Shown here: positions 41,245 to 51,689 of the stretch, piece after piece
How positions within the stretch are numbered: position 1 is the stretch's first letter
How the letters are laid out: each line of letters opens with the position of its first letter
Assembly (NCBI GenBank): GCA_036245525.1
Contig: BTPG01000007.1
Span: forward strand, 168,994,693-169,058,692
Direction of reading: 5' to 3'
Length of the DNA: 64,000 bases
Source of the DNA: Semisulcospira habei
Lineage: Eukaryota > Mollusca > Gastropoda > Semisulcospiridae
Program-made: the position numbers and the translations under genes
Notes under the pieces: generated by a model
The model's database searches: none
Told to the model about the DNA's origin: nothing
Seen by the model: only the letters and a program-made list of their open reading frames with translations

Positions 41245-44057
41245 CTAGTCAGTTATGGTTCATTTAGACACAGGACAATCCAGTTCAGCACACGTCGTCT
41301 GTGTCATTGGAGGCAGCATCTTCCCACACAGAAGAATACACAAAGCAACTTGGGTCTCCCCTGACCATACTACAAAGAACCAAATAGACCATATCTGCAT
41401 TAGCAAGAAATTTAGAAGATCCCTTCAAGATTTTCGAGTGAGGAGGGGAGCAGATGTCGCCTCAGACCACCATCTGCTTACCTTAAGAATAAAGCTCAAG
41501 TTAAAGAAAAGCCGCACAGAGACAATAAGAAGACAGCGCTATAATGTAGGCCTCCTGAGAGAGACTGGAGTGAGAGAGAAGAGTTCAAACTGGTGCTGTC
41601 CAACCGGTTTCAAGCCCTACAGGAGCTAGTAAATGAATGATTGATTGTACATTGCTTAACGTCCCGACAGCAACAAGGCTTTCTCAGGACGTGCCTGCAC
41701 TGCATGTGAAAAAAAAATAAACAGAAAATTGAATGTATGTCGCCAGCCGGTCAAATACGTTAAATAAACCAACAACATGGGGCCTAAATAAAGCTAAGAC
41801 CATTTAGCAACACACATCCAATATCAAGAGCTACAGGCAGTGCAGACAGTAGGGAGAGTTTTAAAAAGGCAAATACAGGTGAATGGACTAAGGGTAGACA
41901 GAAACGCATGCCCCAGAATAGAGAGAAAAACCCACCCTGTGGGGCTGACCAGGGTGACCCTGGGAACTAAAAAATACCTAACCCCACCCAAGTCCCCCAG
42001 GGCAGACCCGGGTGGGGGTAGTAAATGAAGAGGAGGCGGTCACCACAGAGCAGCAATGGAAGGCAGTTAGAGAGGCGCTGAACTCAACCCGCAAAGACAC
42101 TGTAGGGTTCAGGAAACACCATCACAAGGACTGGCTGTCGGCACAGACCTTAAAGAAGATAGAAGTGAGGAAGCAGAAGAAAGCAGTTGTCAACAACAGT
42201 CGCACGAGAGCAGCCAAAGCAAGGGCACAGGAGGAATACTCGGAAGCCAACCGCGAGGTGAAAGGGCCTACACAGACAGCCTGGCAGCAGAGGCAGAAAA
42301 GGCAGCAGGCAGCGGCAACATGAAACAGCTCTACGACATTACCAGAAGATTGTCGGGCAAGTATGGCCATACAGAAAGACCAGTAAAAGACAAAGAAGGC
42401 AAGCCTATTGCAGGCAGAGCAGACCAACTCGACAGTTGGGCCCAGTATTTTGAAGAGTTACTGAACAGACCCAGCCCACCCGACCCCCCAGAAATCCAGC
42501 CAGCAGAGACCGACCTACCCATCAGCTGTGACAGACCCAGCCGGGAAGAGATCAGAAGAGCAGTGGCATTTTTGAAGAACAGCAAAGCAGCAGGGCCAGA
42601 TGGCATCCCAGCGGAGTCTCTGAAAGCAGACCTAGAGACAACAGTAGAGATGCTGCACCCACTGTTTGGAAAGATCTGGGAAGAGGAGGTGATGCCGACT
42701 GACTGGAAGGAGGGGTACCTAATCAAGCTTTCCAAGAAAGGCGACCTCAGCAAGTGTTCCAACTACAGAGGAATCACCTTGCTGTCAGTACCAGGAAAGG
42801 TCTTCAACAGGATCATCCTGGAGAGAATGAAGAGCTCCGTTGACCCCCAGCTGAGAGACCAGCAAGCAGGATTCAGGAAAAACCGATCATGTACAAACCA
42901 GATCGCCACTCTCCGCATCATCGTGGAACAGTCTCTGGAGTGGAGCTCCCCGCTGCACGTCAACTTTGTTGATTACGAGAAAGCATTTGACAGCGTGGAC
43001 CGAGAGACTCTGTGAAAACTCCTACGACACTACGGTGTACCCACAGAGCTCGTCCGCCTGATCAAGAGCAGCTACGATGGCATGACATGTCGCGTGATCC
43101 ACGAAGGGCAGTTCACCAGGGAGCTCCAGGTCAGAACCGGTGTCAGGCAGGGGTGTCTGCTGTCTCCGTTCCTCTTTCTACTGTCCATAGACTGGGTCAT
43201 GAAGAGGACCACAGAGCACAGACGAAGTGGAATACAGTGGACACTGTGGACACAGCTTGACGACCTCGATTTTGCAGACGACTTGGCATTACTGTCCCAC
43301 ACTCATCAACAAATGCAGGACAAGACCACGAGGCTTGCTGACATCTCGTAACAAGTGGGCCTCACCATCCACAAACAAACAGAAAACAAAGACATTGAGG
43401 CTGAACGCAACCAGGGAAGAACCAGTATTGCTTGCTGGCACCCCGTTGGAGGAGGTGGAGTCCTTCACCTATCTCGGGAGCATCATAGACAAAAAAGGCG
43501 GCACTGATGCAGATGTCAGAGCACGAATCGGTAAAGCCAGAGCAGCCTTTCTCCAGTTGAAAAAAAGTGGGGAGTTCCAGAGAGCTGTCACAACACACCA
43601 AAGTCCGGATTTTCAACTCCAACGTAAAAGCAATTCTCCTATATGGAGCAGAGACTTGGAGATTGACAAAAACCACAGTCAACAGAGTACAGATCTTCAT
43701 AAACAGTTGCCTTAGAAGAATTTTGAAAATCCACTGGCCAGAGAAGATCAGCAACGTCAGACTCTGTGAGAGAACAGAGCAGATAACAGCAGAGAATGAA
43801 ATTGGGCGAAGAAGATGGGGATGGATTGGTTACAGTCTGAGAAAGCCAGCTTCCAGTATCACTAGGCAGGCATTGTCATGGAACCCCCAGGGAAAGAGGA
43901 AAAGAGGTAGGCCGAGAAACTCCTGGCGTCGAGACCTCCAAGCAGACATCAAAAGACTGGGAACCACCTGGAGTAAAATCGAAGGAGAAGCACAGGACTG
44001 GAGTCGCTGGAGGTCTCTCGTCGACGGCCTATACCCGGGTAGGGGTGACAGGCGTAA
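41245..44057 (+). mobile_element. RTE-like LINE copy 2, most of ORF2, interrupted by a SINE
   Basis: Encoded parts in order: the C-terminal part of an APE-type endonuclease (GGSIFPHRRIHKATWVSPD, NQIDHICISKKFRRSLQDFR, GADVASDHHLLTLRI, with the catalytic-type SDHH). After the SINE comes a connector (EQQWKAVREALNSTRKDT). The RT then runs from ~42320: FLKNSKAAGPDGIPAESL, GDLSKCSNYRGITLLS, FVDYEKAFDSVDRE (motif A), VRTGVRQGCLLSPFLF (motif B) and LDFADDLALL (motif C, both Asp present). Last is the C-terminal domain GRRRWGWIGYSLRKP..KRKRGRPRNSWRRDL. Lesions: a frameshift near 42260, stops at 43013-43015 and 43349-43351, and frameshifts near 43375 and 43565. Inactive. 5' end (start of the endonuclease) missing. 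Confidence 0.92.
41627..42029 (-). mobile_element. SINE copy S5 inserted in the RTE-like LINE
   Basis: Reverse orientation. TAGTAAATGAA at 41627-41637 and 42019-42029 is a perfect 11-bp target duplication. Element 41638-42018. The host coding sequence continues directly from one side to the other (..QALQEL then VNEEEAV..). Confidence 0.95.
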
Positions 44058-44600
44058 TGGAAAAAATGGACACGTCGTCTGGTATATCAAGCAACCTGAC
44101 AATGACTCCACTCCGTTCTAGACTACAACGCTGTCAGTGCGAGAAACAGCTAAAAATAGACTGACACGCTAGCTGCAGCGCAGAATAAATAAATACGATT
44201 ATGCGTGTGTTTTTGCTGCGTGTCCTAACTGCTGTTAAAGTTCACTAAGTTTGTCGACAAGGCCTAACAAACACGGTGCTGAAATGTGTCTTCATATTTA
44301 TACGTAATGGCACTTTAAGTTAAGATGTGAGGTTGAGTGTGTATGCTGTCCCAACCACCCCCCCCCCCCCACCCCCCCCACCCACCCCACCACCACCCCC
44401 CCCCCCCCCCGCAACTCCTCCTCGCCAACCCAATGTTTGATTTTCTGAGGCTTGCCTAGGAATCGATTGCGTTTCACCAGGAAAGATTTGTCTGTGGACA
44501 CTATTTTTTTCCTTTTACTAATGAAAAGAGTACCGATGGTTAGTGCTAACATTGCGTATTGTGCGTTTACCAAGTGGCCCCCCCGCGCGGCAACTACACC
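44058..44600. other. Unclassified sequence with C-rich tract
   Basis: C-rich run 44358-44411 interrupted by ACC and CAC. No gene recognised. Confidence 0.45.
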
Positions 44601-45006
44601 TTAGGTACTACTCCCCCACCCGGGTCTGCCCTGGGGGACTTGGGTGGGGTTAGGTATTTTTTAGTTCCCAGGGTCACCCTGGTCAGCCCCACAGGGTGGG
44701 TTTTTCTCTCTATTCTGGGGCATGTGTTTCTGTCTACCCTTTGTCCATTCACCTGTATTTGCCTTTTTAAAACTCTCCCTACTGTCTGCGCTGCCTGTAG
44801 CTCTTGATATTGGATGTGTGTTGCTAGATGGTCTTAGCTTTATTTAGGCCCCATGTGTTAGGTTTGTTTAATGTATTTGACCGGCTGGCGACATACATTT
44901 AATGTTCTGTTTATTTTTTTTTTTTCACAAGCAGTGCAGGCACGTCCTGAGAAAGCCTTGATGTTGTCGGGACGTTAAGCAATGTACAATAAATTAGGTA
45001 CTACTC
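44601..45006 (+). mobile_element. SINE copy S6 with 13-bp target duplication
   Basis: TTAGGTACTACTC at 44601-44613 and 44994-45006, identical. Element 44614-44993, full length, with an AATAAA-type ending in place of (ATCA)n. Confidence 0.92.
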
Positions 45007-45241
45007 TTTTCGTTGTATCGTAATAAGCGTAATTCTTCTCGAAATAGTTTGGGCAAATTCAGTTTCCCGAAGGTACCACACCTTTTATTTGCAGCTGGTT
45101 CTATTGTATAACTTGTGATGTGTCATAGGCTGCTCTGGTGTATGCAAACATTTATGTTCAAGCCATGCTTCGATGTATGACATTTACCGTAGTCAATAAA
45201 GGTGCGCGTGTACGTGTCTCATAAAATGTTCAAACCATATG

Positions 45242-45306
45242 CGTGCTGGTCTGATATTTTGGACATTAGGCCATAGGCCTTAAGGTACAAAAATCCGAGA
45301 CAAGCT
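45242..45306. mobile_element. Family-H inverted repeat, small copy
   Basis: GTGCTGGTCTGATATTTTGG..GGCCATAGGCC..TTAAGGTACAAAAATCCGAG. Confidence 0.55.
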
Positions 45307-45324
45307 TATGCAGACTTCAGTAAG

Positions 45325-45389
45325 TTAACTCATTCGAGACGGACCGCTTTAGCCGCGTATCCGAAGGCCGTCCGTCTCGAATGAGTTAA
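45325..45389. mobile_element. Minimal TTAA palindrome, 65 bp
   Basis: TTAACTCATTCGAGACGGAC and its mirror GTCCGTCTCGAATGAGTTAA with a 25-bp middle (CGCTTTAGCCGCG). The shortest TTAA element here; shares its last TTAA (45386-45389) with the next element. Confidence 0.9.
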
Positions 45390-45599
45390 CTCATTCTACC
45401 CCAGACACACCACAGCAAGATAAAGATCGACCATGATAGTTCAAGGGTTATGCCAGAATAGCTTGGCGCCCATAGGCGCCAAGCTATTCTGGCATCACCC
45501 TTGAAATATCATGGTCGATCTGTGTCCTGCACTGCAACGCAGTCTTCAGAAGACGACTTCAAAATTTGGGGATTTCGGTCTTGGAGTAGAATGAGTTAA
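45386..45599 (+). mobile_element. Family-B element (TTAACTCATTCTACCCC type)
   Basis: Ends TTAACTCATTCTACCCCAGA and TTGGAGTAGAATGAGTTAA. Core with AGAATAGC/GCTATTCT arms and one ATG/ATC difference (GGTTATGCC vs GGCATCACC). The best complete example of this subtype. Confidence 0.93.
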
Positions 45600-45639
45600 A
45601 TCGTTACCCTTTGCTTTCCTACGGGACTCATGCATCGTG

Positions 45640-45673
45640 ACATAACCGCTCGCGACAGCCAAAGGTTTAAAGC
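45640..45673. mobile_element. Family-C half copy
   Basis: TAACCGCTCGCGACAGCCAA then AGGTTTAA matches the right arm of family C. Confidence 0.45.
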
Positions 45674-45762
45674 TCAAAATTTGTTTATATGGCTAAGAAA
45701 AATGGATCAATAAAGAATAAGACAGAGGGTTACACAGGCAGACAATAATATGGTGCGACTGA

Positions 45763-45765
<3 letters not shown>

Positions 45766-45838
<73 letters not shown>
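45766..45838. repeat. (AG)n microsatellite
   Basis: Pure AG run. Confidence 0.97.
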
Positions 45839-45841
<3 letters not shown>

Positions 45842-46004
45842 CAAATTAAAAACCAGAATCATACCAGCGTACATACATTCGGACACATTTTTTAATGTGG
45901 TTGTGTTAGCGGGTTTTCTTTTTCAAAACGCGCACATTTAAACACGCAGGGCATAAATACGTGTGCTGTTATCTTGATGCCGCCTAGTCACACCCTTCTT
46001 TGTC

Positions 46005-46095
46005 GTCATTTCCAAGCGTGTTTTTTCTTCGTTGGGTTATTCTTTGCGTTTCGGGCTATTAGTCTTTGCGTTTTACACGTTTGGCAGACAGCTTT
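46005..46095 (+). mobile_element. Family-N right-end fragment
   Basis: TTCCAAGCGTGTTTTTTCTT, CGTTGGGTTATTCTTTGCGT and TTTTACACGTTTGGCAGACA match the right end of family N. Confidence 0.55.
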
Positions 46096-46187
46096 ATGGT
46101 CTGGATTCCCCCAGTGTCCATCACCCGCACTGAACTCGCGTAGGCCGCGCATGCAAATAACCATGTCAACGGGAAAAGTTCCAAGAC

Positions 46188-46308
46188 CCGCCCCTCCCCC
46201 CCATCTTTCACCCCTCCCGCCCTAACCCCCCCCCCCCCCCAAAAAAAAAAAAAAAAAAAAAAAAAAGGAAAAAAAAAAGAAAGAAAGAAAAAAAAAAAGA
46301 ACAACAAC
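46188..46308. repeat. Poly(C)/poly(A) low-complexity tract
   Basis: C-rich then ~27 A, followed by A-rich imperfect runs to 46308. Confidence 0.92.
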
Positions 46309-46397
46309 AAACAACCCACTCCCAACAATTATACTTCAAAGTCTTTAAGTGCAATAATATGACCAAAATGGATGTTGACGAACGCAATTTACATCAG

Positions 46398-46606
46398 TTA
46401 ACTCGTTGAGCCCGAAGGTCGTATTTCCCAAATTTTTGGAGGCGTCATCTAATGACTATGCACCAGTTGCAGGAGATGGATCGACCGTGATAATTCAAGG
46501 GCAGTGCCAGATTAGCTTGGCGCGACAGGCGCAGCTAATCTGGCACTTCCCTTGAATTATCATGGTCGACCCATCTGCTGTAGTGCGTCAGGGCTGAATG
46601 GGTTAG
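46398..46606 (+). mobile_element. Family-B element (TTAACTC..AGCCC type)
   Basis: Starts TTAACTCGTTGAGCCCGAAG, ends AGGGCTGAATGGGTTAG, last base mutated. Core shortened at the turn (GGCGCGACAGGCGC). Confidence 0.88.
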
Positions 46607-46969
46607 CTAGAACAAAACAGACCAACGCACAAACAGGGAACACATCTGACTTACCATGAGCATACTCCATACTTTCAAAGATCCGCTTCCTCGAGTAAGG
46701 GCCACACCAACCCCAGAATTGTTAGACAGCATGGCTGAGCAGATTGATCACTGGTGTTCTTTTGACAAATCAGTCAGTCCTTACGCCACAGTAGGACTGT
46801 AGTAATTATGATTATGCATCAACACCTGCGCGGTGTATGACTTAAGAGCTAAAAATGCTGTATCTAATATATACGCACTTTCACTGTCAGTTTAAGTCTT
46901 GACAAGACATACACTTGGAGAAATCGATCATCTGTGGGGAAAAAAAAAGTCCTGAATCTCCATCATTCT
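46607..46969. other. Unclassified sequence
   Basis: No repeat, ORF or RNA gene recognised. Confidence 0.5.
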
Positions 46970-47217
46970 TTAACCCCTTCAATGCCGAGAAAAAGTCAAC
47001 AAGATCCAAATGCATGAGACATAGATCCTCATGAGCCCCCGCAATTGCGGGGGCTCATGAGGATCTGTGTCTCTTACTGAAACCACTTTGTATCCATGTT
47101 CGCAGTCGCGGGGGCTCATGAGGATCTATGCTTCTTGCTGATACCACTTTGTGTCCACTGGAAGGATGGAGATCTTTGACAATGATTTCAAACCATAACC
47201 GGCAGTGAAGGTGTTAA
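46970..47217 (+). mobile_element. Family-A element with duplicated right arm
   Basis: Ends TTAACCCCTTCAATGCCGAG and CCGGCAGTGAAGGTGTTAA. After the core (47008-47077) a second right arm follows (GCAGTCGCGGGGGCTCATGA.. to CTTGCTGATACCACTTTGTG, 47102-47153). The duplication is bounded by CACTTTGT.TCCA on both sides. Confidence 0.88.
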
Positions 47218-47763
47218 ATTAGTCCAAATCAATCACAAAGCAAATTCAGTTCTGCAGTTCAATTGTGCACTATTCCTTTAAGCTACGCACACAAGAAAGA
47301 AGCACTTTTCGGTCAGTCATGAGTTTCTGTGGTTATTTCTCCAGCACTGCTATAGAAGTAAAGTACTCAGAAAAAAATCAGTACTGTTCATCTGTGCAAC
47401 AAAATCTCAGGTATACGAGAGAATCGTACCTTAACACATCTGGAATTGGTCAGATATGGTGGCTGTGTTCATGCGTGCGAGGACTTCTGGCAAATATCCG
47501 TCAAATCTCTATCATTATAATAAAATATGTGCTGTCCGTGATACTGGACCTTGCGGCTGGAATCAAAACGTGCGCGACAGTCGCCTAAGCTCTCGGCTAA
47601 AGCTGTCACTCGGCTGACTGGCTGCATGTAACAGCAAATGTTCTTGTCCGGCGTCTGCTAAACCCACTCAGTTCGGTTCAGGCCTACAAAGATCACCACC
47701 TCAGCAACACAAAGAAAACACCTGAGCTCTGAGTTTCAGCAGACGATCAGTGCAATAACTAAA
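47218..47763. other. Unclassified sequence
   Basis: A 107-residue plus frame at 47265-47588 is open but has no recognisable domain or splice context; not called as a gene. Confidence 0.4.
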
Positions 47764-47976
47764 TTAACTCATTCAGCCCCGCCACACCACAGCAAGACCT
47801 GGATCGAGCATGATAGTTCAAGGGTGGTGCCAGAATAGCTTGGCTCCCATAGGAGCCAAGCTATTCTGGCACCACCCTTGAACTATCATGCTCGATCTGT
47901 CTGTAGAATTGTAATACAGTCCTTCAGAGAGCAACTTCAAAATTTCGAGATTTCGGTCCTGGGGTACAATGTGTTT
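47764..47976 (+). mobile_element. Family-B element with the most paired arm changes
   Basis: Starts TTAACTCATTCAGCCCCGCC; the right terminus is TCCTGGGGTACAATGTGTTT (TTAA eroded). In the core, GATCGAGCATGATAG pairs with CTATCATGCTCGATC, GGTGGTGCC with GGCACCACC, and GGCTCC with GGAGCC; each departs from the common form on both arms. The arms are perfect over ~40 bp. Confidence 0.92.
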
Positions 47977-48092
47977 GATCCCCGGCGCCCCAGATATTTG
48001 CGGAGGAGAAATGAAGTTCAGTTGTGCAAAAAGTCAGTTCGGCTAAGCGCAAAAGGCCAGTTTAACAGTGGAAAAATCAGTGCAGTTCTGCA

Positions 48093-48118
48093 GTACAAAA
48101 AAAAAAAAAAAAAAAAAT
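48093..48118. repeat. Poly(A) tract
   Basis: About 21 A, which creates a lysine-rich frame of no significance. Confidence 0.9.
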
Positions 48119-48444
48119 CAGCTCCGCATCGCATCGCACCAGACAGTCATGTAAACTCTCCTTTGCAAAAAAATATTGTCACTTCCAAGCGAGATTGTCA
48201 GTTCAACTTGTTTCACCAGCCTGAGCGAAATAAGCTTTGTCGAATGTATACGTACGCAGTGCTTCGAGTTTCTGTTTTTACATAATGTTTCGCGTCTAGA
48301 AACATGAATCCAACACCCACGGCCAGAAATGACACTCACAGACTGAAACCCCGCTGTTCTCCCTAGTCTGAGATACAGAGACGTCTATATAAAAGAGACT
48401 AATTCTCTGCTGCTTAATTAGGCATTGGCTTTGCAAATTACTTA

Positions 48445-48651
48445 TTAACCGCTTTACTGCTGACTAAAAAAAAAAAACACCCAACTGCAAGAGGTATAGA
48501 TCCTCATGAGCCCCCGCATTCGCGGGGGCTCATGAGGATCTATGCCTCTTGCTGACACCTCTTTGTATCTGTAATCCGTTGACTGCTTTTGACGCTGAAT
48601 TTACAATGATTTCAGAAAGCAGTCTGCGCCCTATAGCAGTGAAAAGGTTAA
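48445..48651 (+). mobile_element. Family-A element, complete
   Basis: Ends TTAACCGCTTTACTGCTGAC and ATAGCAGTGAAAAGGTTAA. Core 48484-48554 around CCCCCGCATTCGCGGGGG with one unpaired site (GGTATAG vs CTATGCC). Confidence 0.9.
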
Positions 48652-49311
48652 AACACTGTCGTCTTTGCAGCTGCGATTTACAGGTATACTACACGTTTGT
48701 GCATACGTGTCCTTGCCAAGAGGCTGCATTTTCACGCAGGGGTCCATTAAAATCTACGCACCTTGCAGATGAAAAAGACTGAATAGGAGATGCAGTGTGT
48801 AGACAAAATCGATTCCACCGGCAAAGAGACGGCGAGAGCCGCGTGTGCTCTACAGAGTCGTTCTGTGATGCATTAAAACACCTTCACATACATTTCAACA
48901 GTGTGCCGGCTGACAAAGAGACAGTATTTTATTTTTAAAGTAAGGAGGGGAGCCAGGGCCGGAAAAAAGGGAGGGTGTGGGGGTGGGGAGGGGTTAGAAG
49001 TAAGGCCACGATGACCTCCTCCACCACAGAATATGACTATTCTTGAAGGATATTCTCTTTCCATTTTTTATCACACATATTTGTATTTGCCGACACACCT
49101 AGAAAACGATAAATGATTAAATCTACGACTGTACTAAAACAGTCGTCTTTATCAATAGTCTTGCGTATGTCTAATTTTCTGGTTTAATACTTTGGAAGAA
49201 TGTTGGTCCTTAGGCACAAAGAGTGTTGAATGCATGAATGAGTGAATCTTGATTCATTTCTCCAACTTCGTCTACATTCCCCCTCCCACCCCCCTCCCCT
49301 CCCTCCCTCAA
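48652..49311. other. Unclassified sequence with C-rich tract
   Basis: C-rich stretch 49278-49312. No gene or repeat recognised. Confidence 0.45.
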
Positions 49312-49511
49312 GCCCTTTACTGTCGAGGAAAAGTTAACACAAACCAACTGCAAGAGACATAGATCCTCATGAGCCCTCGCAGTAGCGGGGACTCATGAGG
49401 ATCTATACCTCTTGTTGAAACCACTTTGTATCCGTGTTCCTTGGAGGGCTGGGGCTCTTTTGACGTTGAGTTCACAGAAGTTTTTAGAAACACAATTTCT
49501 GACAGGGTTAA
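49312..49511 (+). mobile_element. Family-A element
   Basis: Left end GCCCTTTACTGTCGAGGAAA without TTAA, right end TTTCTGACAGGGTTAA. Core 49348-49418 has three mismatches between arms (GAGACATAG vs CTATACCTC). Confidence 0.82.
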
Positions 49512-49680
49512 ACATCCTTGGGCATCCCCCATTATTTGAAACTTTACCACGACAGTGAGGATTAATCGGGCCCATTACACACATAGCCCTGCGGTCTGGG
49601 CGTGCAAGGTTATGCCACATAAGCCGATCTCAGTAATATATCCTGCCCGGAGGTAGATACGGTTGTCAGATTTGGGAGCA

Positions 49681-49746
49681 TACTGATTGTCTCCCTCGAT
49701 TCGCTGCCGCTGATCAGCGGCAGCGAGTCGAGGGAGACAGCCAGTG
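49681..49746. mobile_element. Short perfect palindrome
   Basis: TGTCTCCCTCGATTCGCTGC..TGATCA..GCAGCGAGTCGAGGGAGACA. GCCCATTACA (49570-49579) and its mirror TGTAATGGGC (49958-49967) lie outside, so it may be inside a ~400-bp element; a TATATAAAG is present at ~49850. Confidence 0.65.
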
Positions 49747-50091
49747 TGATGAGAATGTTGTACTATGTAGACTATAGTTCTGGAGACAGACACATACTTT
49801 GAAAGTATGTAAACAGTTGTCCCTAGAGGTACATATGGACATATTGGTGTATATAAAGGACTCTCAGTGTGTACGAACTGTGCTTGCAAAGTATGTCCAG
49901 CATTTCAATATTGATATTATTATACAGAGTTATACTACAAGAGTCAAAGAAGACTGATGTAATGGGCACATGCTTATTTTCTGCTTCTCGAAACAATTGA
50001 AATCACTAGATAAGGCCAGCGCCTCCTATAAGTCCAACAGCTCATTAGAATGTATGCTTGTTACTTGTACATGTGTGCGCTTTATATTTAA

Positions 50092-50327
50092 AGCCCATCA
50101 GGAAAGATGCGAACACCACCCAACCGCAAGAGGCAAAGAACATCATGAGCATACATTGACCTATTTATATTTGTGTTTCTTGGACGGGTGGGGTTAATTG
50201 GCTTTGAATTCGTCGAAGTTTCACAACTTAATTTGCGCGCCATGCCAGCAGTGAATTAGTTATTTGGGTTTAACGTCCAGCAGGCGACTAAGGCCATCTC
50301 GCGGCGGGCCAGCAGTGAAGGGGTTAA
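50092..50327 (+). mobile_element. Family-A element, broken core
   Basis: GCAAGAGGCAAAGAACATCA is the left arm of the CAAAGAAC subtype; the right arm is missing. A TTTAACGTCCAGCAGGCGAC segment interrupts the right end, which closes AGCAGTGAAGGGGTTAA. Confidence 0.72.
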
Positions 50328-50336
50328 CCACCTTGG

Positions 50337-50597
50337 TTAACCCTTTTAGCCCCGGGACCCTGCAGCAGGAGATGGATTGATCATGATAATTCAAGGGTAA
50401 TGTCAGATGAGCTCAGGCGCCAAGCTCATCTGGCACTACCCTTGAATTACCATGATCAATACATCTGCAGGAGAAACAAGCTCATCTGGCACTACCCTTG
50501 AGTTGTCATGATCAATCCATCTCCTGCAACTAGTACATAGTCGTTAGGCAACACCTCCAAAATTTGAGAAATGGTACCTTGGGGCTAAAAGGGTTAA
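50337..50597 (+). mobile_element. Family-B element with duplicated right arm
   Basis: Ends TTAACCCTTTTAGCCCCGGG and CTTGGGGCTAAAAGGGTTAA. The right arm AAGCTCATCTGGCACTACCC occurs twice (50418 and 50478) and the left arm has lost its GGCGCC tip. Comparable to the triplication at 12731-12820. Confidence 0.9.
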
Positions 50598-51332
50598 CCA
50601 CCCTGTACGTGCAGCCACCCCTACTGTAAACAGTACGGTGGGTGCATGTTCTAAGAAGTTTAGTACAGGCCTAGCTCTCTGGTCCTCATTGGGAGAAGGT
50701 GATTGCAATTTTAGCTTTCGACTAGAGATTTCGGCTTTCCCTAGTAGTTCTTTTGCCCGGCATACCTGCACTTTGCGAATGTAAAATGACGTAAATGGGG
50801 AAAGTAATCTTTCATGATGACCCTGAAGTCAAAACGAGTTATTTTAAAAAAAAATTACTCTTGAGAAAATTTACTCAGATTAAATGTTTACTATGTGTGT
50901 TTTTTTTTTTATTTTTATTTTTATTTTTTATAAATTAGAAAGCAATAAAATAGTCTGTGTGTGCGTTCGTCTTTCCTGCGCTACCTATGGCCTAGTGACC
51001 TGCGTGCCTGTGACTCATATTTAAAACTGCAAGGGGAAACCCCGTAGCATTTTAATCAATCCTTGAATGGTAGTTACATGATGCAATTGGTCACGTGAAG
51101 TTACGTTTCGCAGAGCCGATTGGGTCCGCATAGGAGATTAATTCTGGCTTGGAAACATGATATTCCAGCTGAGGGGATCATGCAGAGAATGTGCGTCAGC
51201 CCAAACAGACGTGCATGTATAATTCTATATGAGAAGTCTCAGCGGACATCATAGTCGCACACAATTAGGATGTCTGCAGTGACTGGTATAGTAAAAACAC
51301 GCAATGTTATGCGTGCTTACTGGCCGTGTTCT
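50598..51332. other. Unclassified sequence
   Basis: A family-O fragment (GTGCAGCCACCCCTACTGTA..AACAGTACGGTGGGTGCATG) at 50600-50650; then AT-rich sequence with poly(T) at 50900-50930. No gene recognised. Confidence 0.45.
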
Positions 51333-51398
51333 GTGCTGGTCTGTAATTTCGGGCCGTACGGCTTTCATCCGTAAGGTCCAAAATCACGGACCGGCGCG
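51333..51398. mobile_element. Family-H inverted repeat
   Basis: GTGCTGGTCTGTAATTTCGG..GTACGG pairs with CCGTAAGGTCCAAAATCACGG..CCGGCGCGC. Confidence 0.68.
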
Positions 51399-51689
51399 CA
51401 CTGAACCTTAGTTACGGCCGAACCAGATGTGAGATCCAAAATTGGAAACCAATAAGCATTGCTGTCTATGTTTTGTTTTGGATCGGCATGTTTATACACA
51501 TGTTTACATAGAAGTTGCTGTTTTTGCGTTCCTGGGTTTTTACACGCCCGGGGCTCCCAGCAAAAAGAGAGGATTTGGCCGTATGGCTGCTACTTATTAT
51601 CCACCATGTAGGTCAGTACATGGCCACACTACGACTTCATACGATTTTAGGTTTCACGAGTGACTGGTTTTAATTACCCCACCATCTAA

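Noticed and set aside
47265..47588. 107-residue plus frame as a small secreted or membrane protein
   Set aside because: No clear signal peptide or splice context; unsupported.
49570..49967. Complete DNA transposon bounded by GCCCATTACA/TGTAATGGGC
   Set aside because: Ten-base inverted ends alone, no target duplication found and no second copy.
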